44,543 bases of DNA. Source: Pararhodobacter sp. Lineage in GTDB: Bacteria; Pseudomonadota; Alphaproteobacteria; Rhodobacterales; Rhodobacteraceae. The stretch spans positions 1 through 44,543 of the forward strand of contig JAFIEG010000033.1 in assembly GCA_020832665.1 (NCBI GenBank), written 5' to 3'. Shown in pieces: positions 34,180 through 41,592 of this stretch (positions within the stretch are counted from its first letter, which is position 1; every line of letters begins with the position of its first letter). The notes under the pieces were generated by a model. The model was not told the DNA's origin, did not search any database, and was given only the letters and a program-made list of their open reading frames with translations. The translations under genes and the position numbers were made by a program.

Positions 34180-34965
34180 TCAGCCCGCCTCGGGCAAGAG
34201 CCGCCGGTATAGATGCCAGCTGGCATGGCCAAATACCGGCAACACCACGAACAGCCCCAGAAAACCCGGCAGCATGGCGCCGAACAGCGCCGCCGCGATG
34301 ATCGCCGCCCAAAGCGCCATGACGCCCGGATTGGCCGCCACGCAGCCGAAGGAGGCGATCATCGCCGAGACGAAATCGACCTCGCGATCCAGAAGCAGCG
34401 GCAAGCTGACAACGCTCAGCGAAAAGAACACTGCCGCCATCGCGCCGCCGACGATCGTGCCCACCGCCAGCATGGTCAGCCCGGTCGGGGTGAGCAGCAT
34501 CGCCCAGGCCGACTGGCCCACCGGCTGCAACCCGAAGAAGAGTGCAAAGACCGTATGCGCGACGAAGACCCAGAACATGAATACCAGCAGGATCACCATT
34601 GCCATCGAGGGCAATTGCCGGTCCTTCTGGGCGAAGAGGCAGCCGAAGATGTCGCGCGGGCTCAATGTTGCGCCCTGCTCAAACCGGCGGCTGATCTCAT
34701 ACAGTCCGGTTGCGGCAAAGGGGGCCAGCAGCGGAAACCCCACCGCGATGGGGATGAACCACCATTCCGCCGCCGCGGCGGTGAAGATGGCGAACAGCAG
34801 CAGCCCGCCGATGACATAGACGCCGCTGAACAGCACGCCGAAAAGGGGCGCGCGGGTGAAATCGCGCCAGCCCAGCGCAAGCGCCTCGCGCAGCGCCCCG
34901 GCGGTTATCCTTTGCGGCGCGGGAATCGGCGAGGGCGGGGCGTGGAGGGGGTTGGTGTCGGACAT
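34180..34965 (-). CDS. DUF2189 family membrane protein (copy A)
   Basis: The 261-residue protein is an integral membrane protein with about six TM segments and the DUF2189 pattern 'LGWRDFTRAPLFGVLFSGVY' near the N-terminus, 'WWFIPIAVGFPLLAPFAATG' with 'LYEISRR', and the C-terminal 'LPGFLGLFVVLPVFGHASWH' followed by LYRRL. The start at 34965 is the first Met close to the conserved region. It is a paralogue of the protein encoded at 35129-35920, and the C-terminal coding ends are nearly identical in DNA, indicating tandem duplication. The family is restricted mostly to proteobacteria and its function is unknown; no catalytic motif is visible. Confidence 0.85.
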   Translation of the reverse strand: MSDTNPLHAPPSPIPAPQRITAGALREALALGWRDFTRAPLFGVLFSGVYVIGGLLLFAIFTAAAAEWWFIPIAVGFPLLAPFAATGLYEISRRFEQGATLSPRDIFGCLFAQKDRQLPSMAMVILLVFMFWVFVAHTVFALFFGLQPVGQSAWAMLLTPTGLTMLAVGTIVGGAMAAVFFSLSVVSLPLLLDREVDFVSAMIASFGCVAANPGVMALWAAIIAAALFGAMLPGFLGLFVVLPVFGHASWHLYRRLLPEAG

Positions 34966-35128
34966 GGTGCCTGCTTCATGCGGGCGCCGGGCCTGCACGC
35001 AGGGCCGGACGGACCGGCGCATGCTGCAGCGGCGCAGGAAGGGGAATTGAACGCGACCGGCGCGCAGCGCCCGTGACCGCTTTCATGGCCAGGGGCGCCG
35101 CGCGCGGGCGGCGGCTGGTTTCGCTCGC

Positions 35129-35920
35129 TCAGCCGGTCTCGCCGATGGCGCGGCGGTATAGATGCCAGGTGGCATGGCCCAGCACCGGCAGCACGATCAA
35201 AAGCCCCAGGAAGGCCGGCAGCATGGCCACGAACAGGAGCGCCGCGATGATAACGCCCCAGCGCAGCATGATCCCGGCATTGGCCTGCACCGCCGCGAGC
35301 GAGCTGATGATGGCAGTCACGAAATCAACCGGGCGATGCAGCAGCATCGGCAGGCTGAAGGCGGTGATGGCAAACAGCGCCAGCGCCACCAGCGCGCCGA
35401 TCGTGCCGCCCACCAGCAGCATTCCGAAGCCGGGCAGGGTGAATACATGCGCCACCGAATCGAAGCCCACGCCGGACTGGGCGAAGAAGATGGCGAAGAT
35501 GCCGCGCGCCAGAATAACCCAGAAGCCAAAGACGATCAGCACCACCACGCCCATCACCGGCAACTGCCCGTCGCCCTGACCGCGCAGCGCGCCCAGCACC
35601 GGGCCCCAGCTCAGCGCCTCGCCCGCTTCGCGCCGGCGGCTGACCTCGTAAAGGCCCACCGCGGCAAAGGGCGCCAGAAGCGGAAAGCCGGCGGCGATGG
35701 GGATGAACCAGAACGGATCGGCCGCGCCCATCAGCCACAGGTAAAGAATGAGACCGCCCACCGTATAGACCAGCGCAAAGAACAGCCCGTATGCCGGTGC
35801 GGCCTTGAAATCGGCCCATCCGGCAGACAGCGCGGCGCGCAGATCGTCCTGGCTCAGCCGGTTGATCGGCGGCAGTGTGGCGCCGTGATTGTCAGGAAGG
35901 CCGGCTTCCATCTGTTGCAT
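35129..35920 (-). CDS. DUF2189 family membrane protein (copy B)
   Basis: This 263-residue paralogue of the downstream gene has the same layout: 'AGWADFKAAPAYGLFFALVY', 'FWFIPIAAGFPLLAPFAAVG' with 'LYEVSRRR', and 'LPAFLGLLIVLPVLGHATWH' with LYRRAIGETG. AGGAGG six bases upstream strongly supports ATG 35920. The two copies are 163 bp apart and probably co-transcribed. The middle loops differ (a Gln-Gly-rich loop here, a Lys-Asp loop in copy A), which suggests divergence of a soluble segment while the membrane core is kept. The function is unknown. The gene downstream of dctP on the same strand would normally be dctQ; these two are unrelated to TRAP permeases. Confidence 0.86.
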   Translation of the reverse strand: MQQMEAGLPDNHGATLPPINRLSQDDLRAALSAGWADFKAAPAYGLFFALVYTVGGLILYLWLMGAADPFWFIPIAAGFPLLAPFAAVGLYEVSRRREAGEALSWGPVLGALRGQGDGQLPVMGVVVLIVFGFWVILARGIFAIFFAQSGVGFDSVAHVFTLPGFGMLLVGGTIGALVALALFAITAFSLPMLLHRPVDFVTAIISSLAAVQANAGIMLRWGVIIAALLFVAMLPAFLGLLIVLPVLGHATWHLYRRAIGETG

Positions 35921-36070
35921 CGTCGTCCTCCTCGGATCGGTTCCTGATGCGCGCGTTCCTGCCGTCATGATGATCCGCGGCGCATTGTCGCACAAGGATT
36001 TTCAGCATCTTTCGCGAAGGTTTCACTGAATTTGAGCGCCGCGGTGCAGCCTGCTTTCGCGCCGGGTGAC

Positions 36071-36103
36071 AAAAGGGGCGGGCAGCGTTGGCTGCCCGCC
36101 CCT
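36071..36103 (-). terminator. Intrinsic terminator of the TRAP binding-protein gene
   Basis: A perfect 13-bp stem (36074-36086 and 36091-36103) with a GTTG loop is followed on the minus strand by TTTT. It is 22 bp after the dctP stop and shows that the transcript ends before the DUF2189 genes. Confidence 0.8.
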
Positions 36104-36125
36104 GAAAAGTTCGCCGCCAACAAGA

Positions 36126-37175
36126 TCAGCGGTTGGATTCTTCCTCGATCAGCGCCTCGGCGGCTGCCAGCAGCGCCTCGCCGTCATAGCCGCGCTCGTT
36201 CATTTCCTCGACCCAGGCGGCGCGGACCCGCTCGCCCATTTCGTGCCACTCGGCCAGGGCATCGCCCTCGACGGTGATGATGGTGTTGCCGCGATCGACC
36301 GCCGCCTGGCGTGCCGGCGCGTCGCCTTCCTGCTGGATGCGCCCGGCCCAGGCCGAGGCCTCGATGCCCGAGTTGGCGTCGATGATGGCGCGCAGATCCT
36401 CGGGCAGTTCCTCATAGGCCTCGCGGTTCATGGCGAAGTAGAAGAACGAGGTGTAAAGCGCAGTGTCACCGCCCATTTCGGTATGGGTGTCAACCAGTTC
36501 GGGCACGCGCAGCACCGCCGTCACCTCCCACGGGATCACGGCGCCGTCGATGACGTTGCGCGACAGCGATTCGGGCACCTGCGGCACCGGCATGCCGACG
36601 GCGGTGGCGCCCATGCTTTCCAGCATGCGGGTGATGATGCGGGTGGGGCCACGCACCGTGCGGCCTTCCATGTCGGCCACGGTTTCCACCGCCGGGGCGT
36701 TCATGTGCAGCTGGCCCGGCCCATGCACATGCACGGCGATCATGTGGATGTCTTCACCCACTTCTTCCTGCATGTGCTCTTCGAAGAAGCGCCATGCCGC
36801 GCGCGAGGTGGCTTCGGCATTGGTCATCATGAAGGGCAGTTCGAACACTTCCGAGATCGGAAAGCGCCCCGGCGTGTAGCCCGGCAGCGTCCACACGATA
36901 TCGACCACGCCTTCGCGTGCCTGGTCGAACAGCGACGGCGGCGTGCCGCCCAGCGCCATCGAGGAATACACCTCGACATTGAGCCGGCCTTCGGATTCCT
37001 CGGTCACCTTCTCGGCCCACGGGATGATGAAGTCGCGCGGCACGACACCCTGCGGCGGCAGGAACTGGTGCACGCGCAGCGTGTATTCCTGCGATTGCGC
37101 CGCACCGGGCACCATAAGCGCACCCAGCGCCACGCTGCCGGCAAGCCCGGCGGTGATGAAAACTCTTCTCAGCAT
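36126..37175 (-). CDS. dctP: TRAP transporter substrate-binding protein (DctP family), orphan
   Basis: This periplasmic binding protein captures small carboxylates for a TRAP permease. The 349-residue precursor begins with a signal peptide (1-27, ending GAAQSQ) after ATG 37175, which has GGAGG seven bases upstream. The mature protein shows the DctP pattern: 'YTLRVHQFLPPQGVVPRDFI', 'RLNVEVYSSMALGG' and 'VWTLPGYTPGRFPISEVFEL' with PFM. 'DMEGRTVRGPTRI' carries the conserved Arg that binds the ligand carboxylate, and 'FYFAMNREAYEELPEDLRAI' is also present. The permease subunits dctQ and dctM are not adjacent, and a terminator follows directly, so it must work with a permease encoded elsewhere. 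Its divergent neighbour is a benzoate-CoA-ligase-type gene, which suggests an aromatic acid as ligand (inference). Confidence 0.93.
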   Translation of the reverse strand: MLRRVFITAGLAGSVALGALMVPGAAQSQEYTLRVHQFLPPQGVVPRDFIIPWAEKVTEESEGRLNVEVYSSMALGGTPPSLFDQAREGVVDIVWTLPGYTPGRFPISEVFELPFMMTNAEATSRAAWRFFEEHMQEEVGEDIHMIAVHVHGPGQLHMNAPAVETVADMEGRTVRGPTRIITRMLESMGATAVGMPVPQVPESLSRNVIDGAVIPWEVTAVLRVPELVDTHTEMGGDTALYTSFFYFAMNREAYEELPEDLRAIIDANSGIEASAWAGRIQQEGDAPARQAAVDRGNTIITVEGDALAEWHEMGERVRAAWVEEMNERGYDGEALLAAAEALIEEESNR

Positions 37176-37372
37176 TTCTCTTCCTCCCTGAGGTCCTTGT
37201 TTGTCGCAATGCCGCAGGGCGGCAACGCGCACATGCTCCCCCCACGGCCAGCGCAAATGCAGGAGCCGCGAGCCCGGCAGAGAGTCTTGCCGCCCGTGCC
37301 GCCATCGCAGGTTTTGTCGCTGCGCATTGTCGGCACGGCCAGGAGCGAATCCCCGCCACGTGCCCCCTACCA

Positions 37373-37396
37373 TGCAAAAGATGAAACATAATGCAA
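37373..37396. promoter_or_regulatory. TGCA-type operator on the dctP side
   Basis: On the minus strand TTGCATTAT (37396-37388) is followed by a second TTGCAT ending at 37372. This is one of three exact copies of the 9-mer TTGCATTAT in the 441-bp dctP/ligase gap. The surrounding 40 bp are very AT-rich for this genome. A regulatory role for dctP is inferred. Confidence 0.5.
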
Positions 37397-37524
37397 CATT
37401 TTTCTGTTGGGATCGGATGCCTCGCTGCCGGGGAAATACAGCCCGTTAGGTTCTGTAAGGATTGCTTGGCCCAGCCAGTTTTGGCAGTGTCGGCCTGGTG
37501 CAGGAAAAAGCTGCAGGAGAGATA

Positions 37525-37549
37525 TTGCATTATTTTGCATTATGTGCAG
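37525..37549 (+). promoter_or_regulatory. Tandem TGCA operator upstream of the CoA-ligase operon
   Basis: Two TTGCATTAT or near-identical units lie head to tail (37525-37533 and 37535-37543), giving TGCA-N6-TGCA (37526-37529, 37536-37539), with a third TGCA at 37545-37548. Operators reported for BzdR and BoxR, regulators of benzoyl-CoA pathways, contain TGCA direct repeats. The site is 68-92 bp upstream of the ligase ATG and could overlap its promoter. The rest of the gap 37176-37616 holds no gene. Confidence 0.55.
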
Positions 37550-37616
37550 TATCGAGCACAAGTCGTGCGCCCTGGGGGAGAGCGGGCGCGCGAGGCCGTG
37601 CAAGGGGGGAGCGAGC

Positions 37617-39161
37617 ATGACGCAAGACGGCAACGCCGCGCAGTATTTCATCGAACGCCACCTTGCCGAGGGGCGCGGTTCGAACCCGGCCTTTCGCGAG
37701 GCCTTCGGCGACGGTCGCAGCCTGAGTTATGCGGGGCTTGCCCGGGCCACGGCGCAGGCCGCCGGGGCGCTGGCCCGTGCCGGCATAAGGCGCGAAGAGC
37801 GCGTGGCGATGATCGTGCTCGACCAGCTTGAATTTCCGGTGCTGTTCTGGGGTGCGATCCGCGCCGGGGTGGTGCCGGTCCCGCTCAACACGCTGCTGGC
37901 GGCCAGCGTCTATGAGGCGATCCTCGCCGATGCGCGCCCCGCCGCGATCTTTGTCTCGGCCGAGCTGTGGCCGGTTGTCGAACCGGCGCTGGCCAGCTGC
38001 GACAGCCTGCGCCATGTTATCGTGATCGGCGCCAGCGCGCCCGCCGGCACCACCGGCTACGAAGATTTCTTCGCCGGCGCCGCCCCCGCCGGCACCGCGC
38101 CAGTAAGCGCCGATGAGGTGGCTTTCTGGCTCTATTCCTCGGGCTCGACCGGCCAGCCCAAGGGCGTGCGCCATGTCCATGCCAGCTTGCAGGCCACAGC
38201 CGATACCTATGGCGCGCAGGTGCTGGGCATCGAGGAAACCGACCGGGTCTATTCGGTGGCGAAGCTTTTCTTTGCCTATGGGCTGGGCAATGCCATGACA
38301 TTTCCCATGTCGGTGGGCGCCGAGACGCTGCTTTTCAACGCAAGGCCCACGCCGGAAAGTGCGCTGGACATCATCACAAGCGAGCAACCGACCATCTTTT
38401 GCGGCGTGCCAACGCTTTACGCCGCGCTGATCGCGCATCTGGAGGCGCAGGGAGGGGCGGCGGGTGAGCATGCGCTGCGCCGCTGCATCTCGGCCGGCGA
38501 GGCGCTGCCCAAGGAGGTGGGCGCGCGCTGGCAGGGCTATTGGGGGGTGGATATCCTCGATGGTGTGGGCTCCACCGAGATGCTGCACATCTTCCTGTCC
38601 AACCGTAACGATGATCTGGCCTATGGCACCTCGGGCCGCGCGGTGCCGGGTTATGAGCTTCGCCTGGTCGATGAAAGCGGCGCCGAAGTCGGCATTGGCG
38701 AGGTGGGCGAGCTTCTGGTGCGGGGCCCCTCGGCCGCCGATGGCTACTGGAACCGCCGCCACAAGACCCGCACCACCTTCGAGGGCGAATGGACCCGCAC
38801 CGGCGACAAATACGAGCGCCGCGAGGATGGCCGGCTGGTCTATTGCGGGCGCACCGACGACATGTTCAAGGTCTCGGGCATCTGGGTCTCGCCCTTCGAG
38901 GTGGAGCAGGCGCTGGTCGATCATCCCTCGGTGCTGGAGGCCGCCGTGGTGGCCGCGCGCGACGGCGACGGGCTGGAAAAGCCGAAAGCCTTTGTCGTGC
39001 TCAAGGGCGGGCAGGGAAAGGTTGACGCCGCCACGCTCAAGGACTTCGTCAAGGAGCGGATCGGCAAGTGGAAGTATCCGCGCTGGATCGAGGTTGTCGA
39101 GGAATTGCCGAAAACCGCCACCGGCAAGATCCAGCGCTTCAGGCTGCGGGAGGATGCGTGA
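37617..39161 (+). CDS. Benzoate-CoA ligase family protein
   Basis: The enzyme activates an aromatic carboxylate to its CoA thioester with ATP, the entry step of benzoyl-CoA-type pathways. The 514-residue protein is a full ANL-family adenylate-forming enzyme: P-loop 'YSSGSTGQPKGV' at 173-184, 'KLFFAYGLGNAMTFPMSVGA' (a segment typical of benzoate-CoA ligases), 'DGVGSTEMLHIFLSNRNDDL', 'YCGRTDDMFKVSGIWVSPFE' (hinge) and the catalytic K504 in 'PKTATGKIQRF'. Length matches BclA/BadA enzymes. A G-rich ribosome site precedes ATG 37617. The stop overlaps the next start by one base. The box oxygenase genes are not in the window, so the exact substrate (benzoate or a substituted benzoate) is unproven. 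Confidence 0.9.
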   Translation: MTQDGNAAQYFIERHLAEGRGSNPAFREAFGDGRSLSYAGLARATAQAAGALARAGIRREERVAMIVLDQLEFPVLFWGAIRAGVVPVPLNTLLAASVYEAILADARPAAIFVSAELWPVVEPALASCDSLRHVIVIGASAPAGTTGYEDFFAGAAPAGTAPVSADEVAFWLYSSGSTGQPKGVRHVHASLQATADTYGAQVLGIEETDRVYSVAKLFFAYGLGNAMTFPMSVGAETLLFNARPTPESALDIITSEQPTIFCGVPTLYAALIAHLEAQGGAAGEHALRRCISAGEALPKEVGARWQGYWGVDILDGVGSTEMLHIFLSNRNDDLAYGTSGRAVPGYELRLVDESGAEVGIGEVGELLVRGPSAADGYWNRRHKTRTTFEGEWTRTGDKYERREDGRLVYCGRTDDMFKVSGIWVSPFEVEQALVDHPSVLEAAVVAARDGDGLEKPKAFVVLKGGQGKVDAATLKDFVKERIGKWKYPRWIEVVEELPKTATGKIQRFRLREDA

Positions 39162-39982
39162 TGGTGCTCGACTGGGCGCAGGGCAGGGGCCGGGTTCAGG
39201 CCGGCGGCAAGTCGCTGGAATGGGCCTGCTGGGGCAATGCGCCCGGCGAGGCGCCGACGCTGGTGCTGTTGCATGAGGGGCTGGGCTGCCTGGGGCTGTG
39301 GCGCGATTTCCCCGAACAACTGGCGCAGGCGACGGGTTTTGGCGTATTCGCGTATTCGCGCGCGGGTTACGGGCAGTCCGACCCGGCCGATCTGCCGCGC
39401 CCGGTCGATTACATGACGCGCGAGGCGGTGGATGTGCTGCCGCAGGTGCTGGATGCGATGGGTTTTCACCGCGGCGTGCTGATGGGCCATTCCGACGGCG
39501 CCACCATCGCGGCCATCCATGCCGGCTCGGTGAGCGATCACCGGGTGCGCGCGCTGGTGCTGATGGCGCCGCATTTCTTCACCGAAGCGATGGGGTTGAA
39601 ATCCATCGAGGCGGCGCGCGATGCCTTTGATGCGGGCGAGTTGCGCGAGCGCATGGCGCGCTGGCACGCCGATGCCGAGCATACCTTCCGCGGCTGGAAC
39701 GATGCCTGGCTCAACCCCGATTTCCACGACTGGAACGTGGCCGAGGTGATTGACTATCTGCGCATCCCGGCGCTGGCGATCCAGGGGCGGCAGGATCAGT
39801 ACGGCACGCTGAAGCAGATCGACGAGCTGGCAGAGCGCTCCTACGCGCCGGTGGATACGCTGATCCTTGACGAGTGCCGCCACGCGCCGCATCAGGACAA
39901 GCCGCAAGAGGTGCTCGACGCGGTGGCCGAGTTCACCGCCAGGCTGGAACGCATCGAGGCCGCCGAGGTCGAGATGGGGTGA
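39161..39982 (+). CDS. Alpha/beta-fold hydrolase coupled to the CoA ligase
   Basis: The 273-residue protein is an alpha/beta hydrolase with nucleophile S111 in 'LMGHSDGATIAAIH', an acid in 'LAIQGRQDQYG', catalytic H241 in 'DECRHAPHQDKP' and an oxyanion-hole loop 'LLHEGLGCLGLWRDFPEQL'. Hydrolases with the HEGLG loop are, as far as I recall, frequent beside benzoate-CoA ligase genes and may hydrolyse a thioester or lactone intermediate, or recycle a dead-end CoA ester. The ATG overlaps the ligase stop (TGATG), and the stop overlaps the next GTG (GTGA), so all three proteins are made from one coupled message. There is no signal peptide; it is cytoplasmic. Confidence 0.87.
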   Translation: MVLDWAQGRGRVQAGGKSLEWACWGNAPGEAPTLVLLHEGLGCLGLWRDFPEQLAQATGFGVFAYSRAGYGQSDPADLPRPVDYMTREAVDVLPQVLDAMGFHRGVLMGHSDGATIAAIHAGSVSDHRVRALVLMAPHFFTEAMGLKSIEAARDAFDAGELRERMARWHADAEHTFRGWNDAWLNPDFHDWNVAEVIDYLRIPALAIQGRQDQYGTLKQIDELAERSYAPVDTLILDECRHAPHQDKPQEVLDAVAEFTARLERIEAAEVEMG

Positions 39983-40416
39983 GCGAGCCGCCGCTGCCCA
40001 GCCATGCCTATCTGCCCGGGCAGACGCCGCGCCACCCCGAAGGCGCTTTTGATCAACTACGCGAGAGCGCCCGGGCAGGCATGAGCGCTGAGGCGCTGGC
40101 GTTCTCGGCGGCCTTCAGGGCGGGGATTTTCTATCTCGAGAAGGGTTACTTCTGGGAAGCGCATGAGGTGCTGGAGCCGGTCTGGATGGCGCTGCCGCAT
40201 GGCGCGAGCGAGCGTCATTTCCTGCAGGCGCTTATCCAGCTGGCCAATGCGCGGCTCAAGGCACGCATGGGCCGGCCGCGCGCGGTGGCGCGGCTGGGAG
40301 CGATGGTGCTGCGCCATCTCGCTGATTGCCGGGACGCGGGCGGTGGCGCGGCGGTGATGGGGGTGGCTTTGGCGCCGATCGAGGCCGAGGCCGAAGCCAT
40401 GGAGAGCGATGACTGA
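39979..40416 (+). CDS. DUF309 domain protein, third gene of the CoA-ligase operon
   Basis: The 145-residue protein carries the DUF309 signature 'FRAGIFYLEKGYFWEAHEVL' followed by 'EPVWMALPHGASERHFLQAL' and 'IQLANARLKARMGRPRA', an all-helical pair of repeats with the conserved E-A-H-E motif. The family function is unknown. GTG 39979 overlaps the hydrolase stop by four bases and gives the N-terminus 'SEPPLPSHAYLPGQTPRHPE', which is also conserved in the longer alphaproteobacterial versions. Tight coupling to an aromatic-acid ligase suggests a helper role in that pathway, but nothing in the sequence shows what it does. A dispersed repeat follows after 10 bp. Confidence 0.85.
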   Translation: MSEPPLPSHAYLPGQTPRHPEGAFDQLRESARAGMSAEALAFSAAFRAGIFYLEKGYFWEAHEVLEPVWMALPHGASERHFLQALIQLANARLKARMGRPRAVARLGAMVLRHLADCRDAGGGAAVMGVALAPIEAEAEAMESDD

Positions 40417-40426
40417 GCGGGCTTGT

Positions 40427-40494
40427 GCGGGGGGCGCTGCCCCCGGTCCGCTATCGCGGGCTCCCCCCGGCGTATTTCGGGCAAGATGAAGAAT
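40427..40494 (+). repeat. Dispersed intergenic repeat, copy 3
   Basis: GGGGGGCGCTGCCCCC (first hairpin) is followed by GGTCCGC-TATC-GCGGGCT (second hairpin) and the tail CCCCCCGGCGTATTTC with GGGCAAGATGAAG. It begins 10 bp after the DUF309 stop in the same orientation and 23 bp before the convergent DsbD-alpha-like gene. Confidence 0.75.
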
Positions 40495-40517
40495 GCGGGG
40501 CGGGCAGGCGGGGGGGC

Positions 40518-41414
40518 TCAGCCGCCGGTGCAGCCGCGGTGCTCGTAGAGCCTGTCAGGGGTGATGATGGTAAAGGCGAGCTGGTCGCGGCTGATGCTGA
40601 CCGGGCCGCGCTGCGGGGCGCTGATGCGCGCGGTGGCGACAAGCTCGGCGCTTTCGCGCCTCGTGTGGCTGTCCGATACCCAGTAATTGGTGCCGGGCAG
40701 TTCCATCACCACATGTTCCTCGCGGTGGAGCTGCGGCATGGTGATGCGCAGGGTCAGTTCGACCCCGCGCTCGTCGGGCCTGATCTGGCAGGTGGCGCGG
40801 CTCAGCCCGGCAGCGCGTGCAGGTTCGGGGCGGCGCTCGAGCGCGGCGGCGATCACGGGGTCATGCGCGCCATTGCCGCGCAGCGGCTGGCTGACGCTCA
40901 GATCGGCCGGGATGCACACATCGCGGCAAAGTCCGACGGTCAGATCGCCGACCAGCGCCATGGGGCGGGCCGGGTCGCGCGGGGTCAGCGTGAGCGGCAG
41001 CACCAACTCGCCTGCATAGCCCACCGAGTTGTAGCCGTCCTGGTCGAACACCGCCGGCCGCGGCCAGTGCGCGGTGACGCTGGCCACGTTTTGCGAGCGC
41101 GACCAGTCAAGCTGCGGGGCGATGCCGGCCTGGCCGGGGATGCGCCAGTAGGTGCGCCAGCCCTCGGCCAGCCGCAGATGCAGCGCGGCGATGTGCTGCC
41201 CGTCGGCCCCGCGCCAGCCGGGGCGGATTTCGGCCTGCACGATCTGCGCGATGGAAGGGGGCGATGCGCCGGCGCGGGCATGGCCGGCAAGCATGAGCGC
41301 GGCAAGGACAAGCGCGGCCAGGAAAACCGCGGCGGGTTGCACCGCAATGACAGGCGCGGAAACGGCGCGCGCGGCGCGGCGGGGCGGGCGCGAGGGGGGC
41401 GTGGGATCATCCAT
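40518..41414 (-). CDS. Stand-alone DsbD N-terminal (alpha) domain protein
   Basis: The 298-residue protein has a basic N-terminus, a hydrophobic signal segment (about 20-46, ending GHARAGA) and a periplasmic DsbD-alpha/DsbC_N-type domain: 'QIVQAEIRPGWRGADGQHIA', 'GWRTYWRIPGQAGIAPQLDW', 'TVGLCRDVCIPADLSVSQPL' with a C-x3-C pair in the position of the DsbD-alpha redox Cys, and 'DQLAFTIITPDRLYEHRGCT'. The TM electron-transfer and thioredoxin domains of full DsbD are absent; they may be separate proteins elsewhere. DsbD-alpha proteins pass electrons to periplasmic thiol partners. The start is uncertain: ATG 41414 is the nearest Met before the signal segment, with 41456 and 41438 as alternatives. 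It is divergent from the YqgE gene. Confidence 0.82.
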   Translation of the reverse strand: MDDPTPPSRPPRRAARAVSAPVIAVQPAAVFLAALVLAALMLAGHARAGASPPSIAQIVQAEIRPGWRGADGQHIAALHLRLAEGWRTYWRIPGQAGIAPQLDWSRSQNVASVTAHWPRPAVFDQDGYNSVGYAGELVLPLTLTPRDPARPMALVGDLTVGLCRDVCIPADLSVSQPLRGNGAHDPVIAAALERRPEPARAAGLSRATCQIRPDERGVELTLRITMPQLHREEHVVMELPGTNYWVSDSHTRRESAELVATARISAPQRGPVSISRDQLAFTIITPDRLYEHRGCTGG

Positions 41415-41592
41415 GCGCGGATGCTTAGCAGCCGGCATGGCGGCGCCGGAAGTCACAAATAGGCGATGGCGCGGCGCGCCGTGCTGGCAGGGGGGCTTTT
41501 GCCGCCCCGCCCCCTTTTCTTTTGATCATCGGCGCGGCACAGTTGTCATTGAGGCCGTTCTACCCACCCCGCCCGGCCAGCCAGGGATTGCG

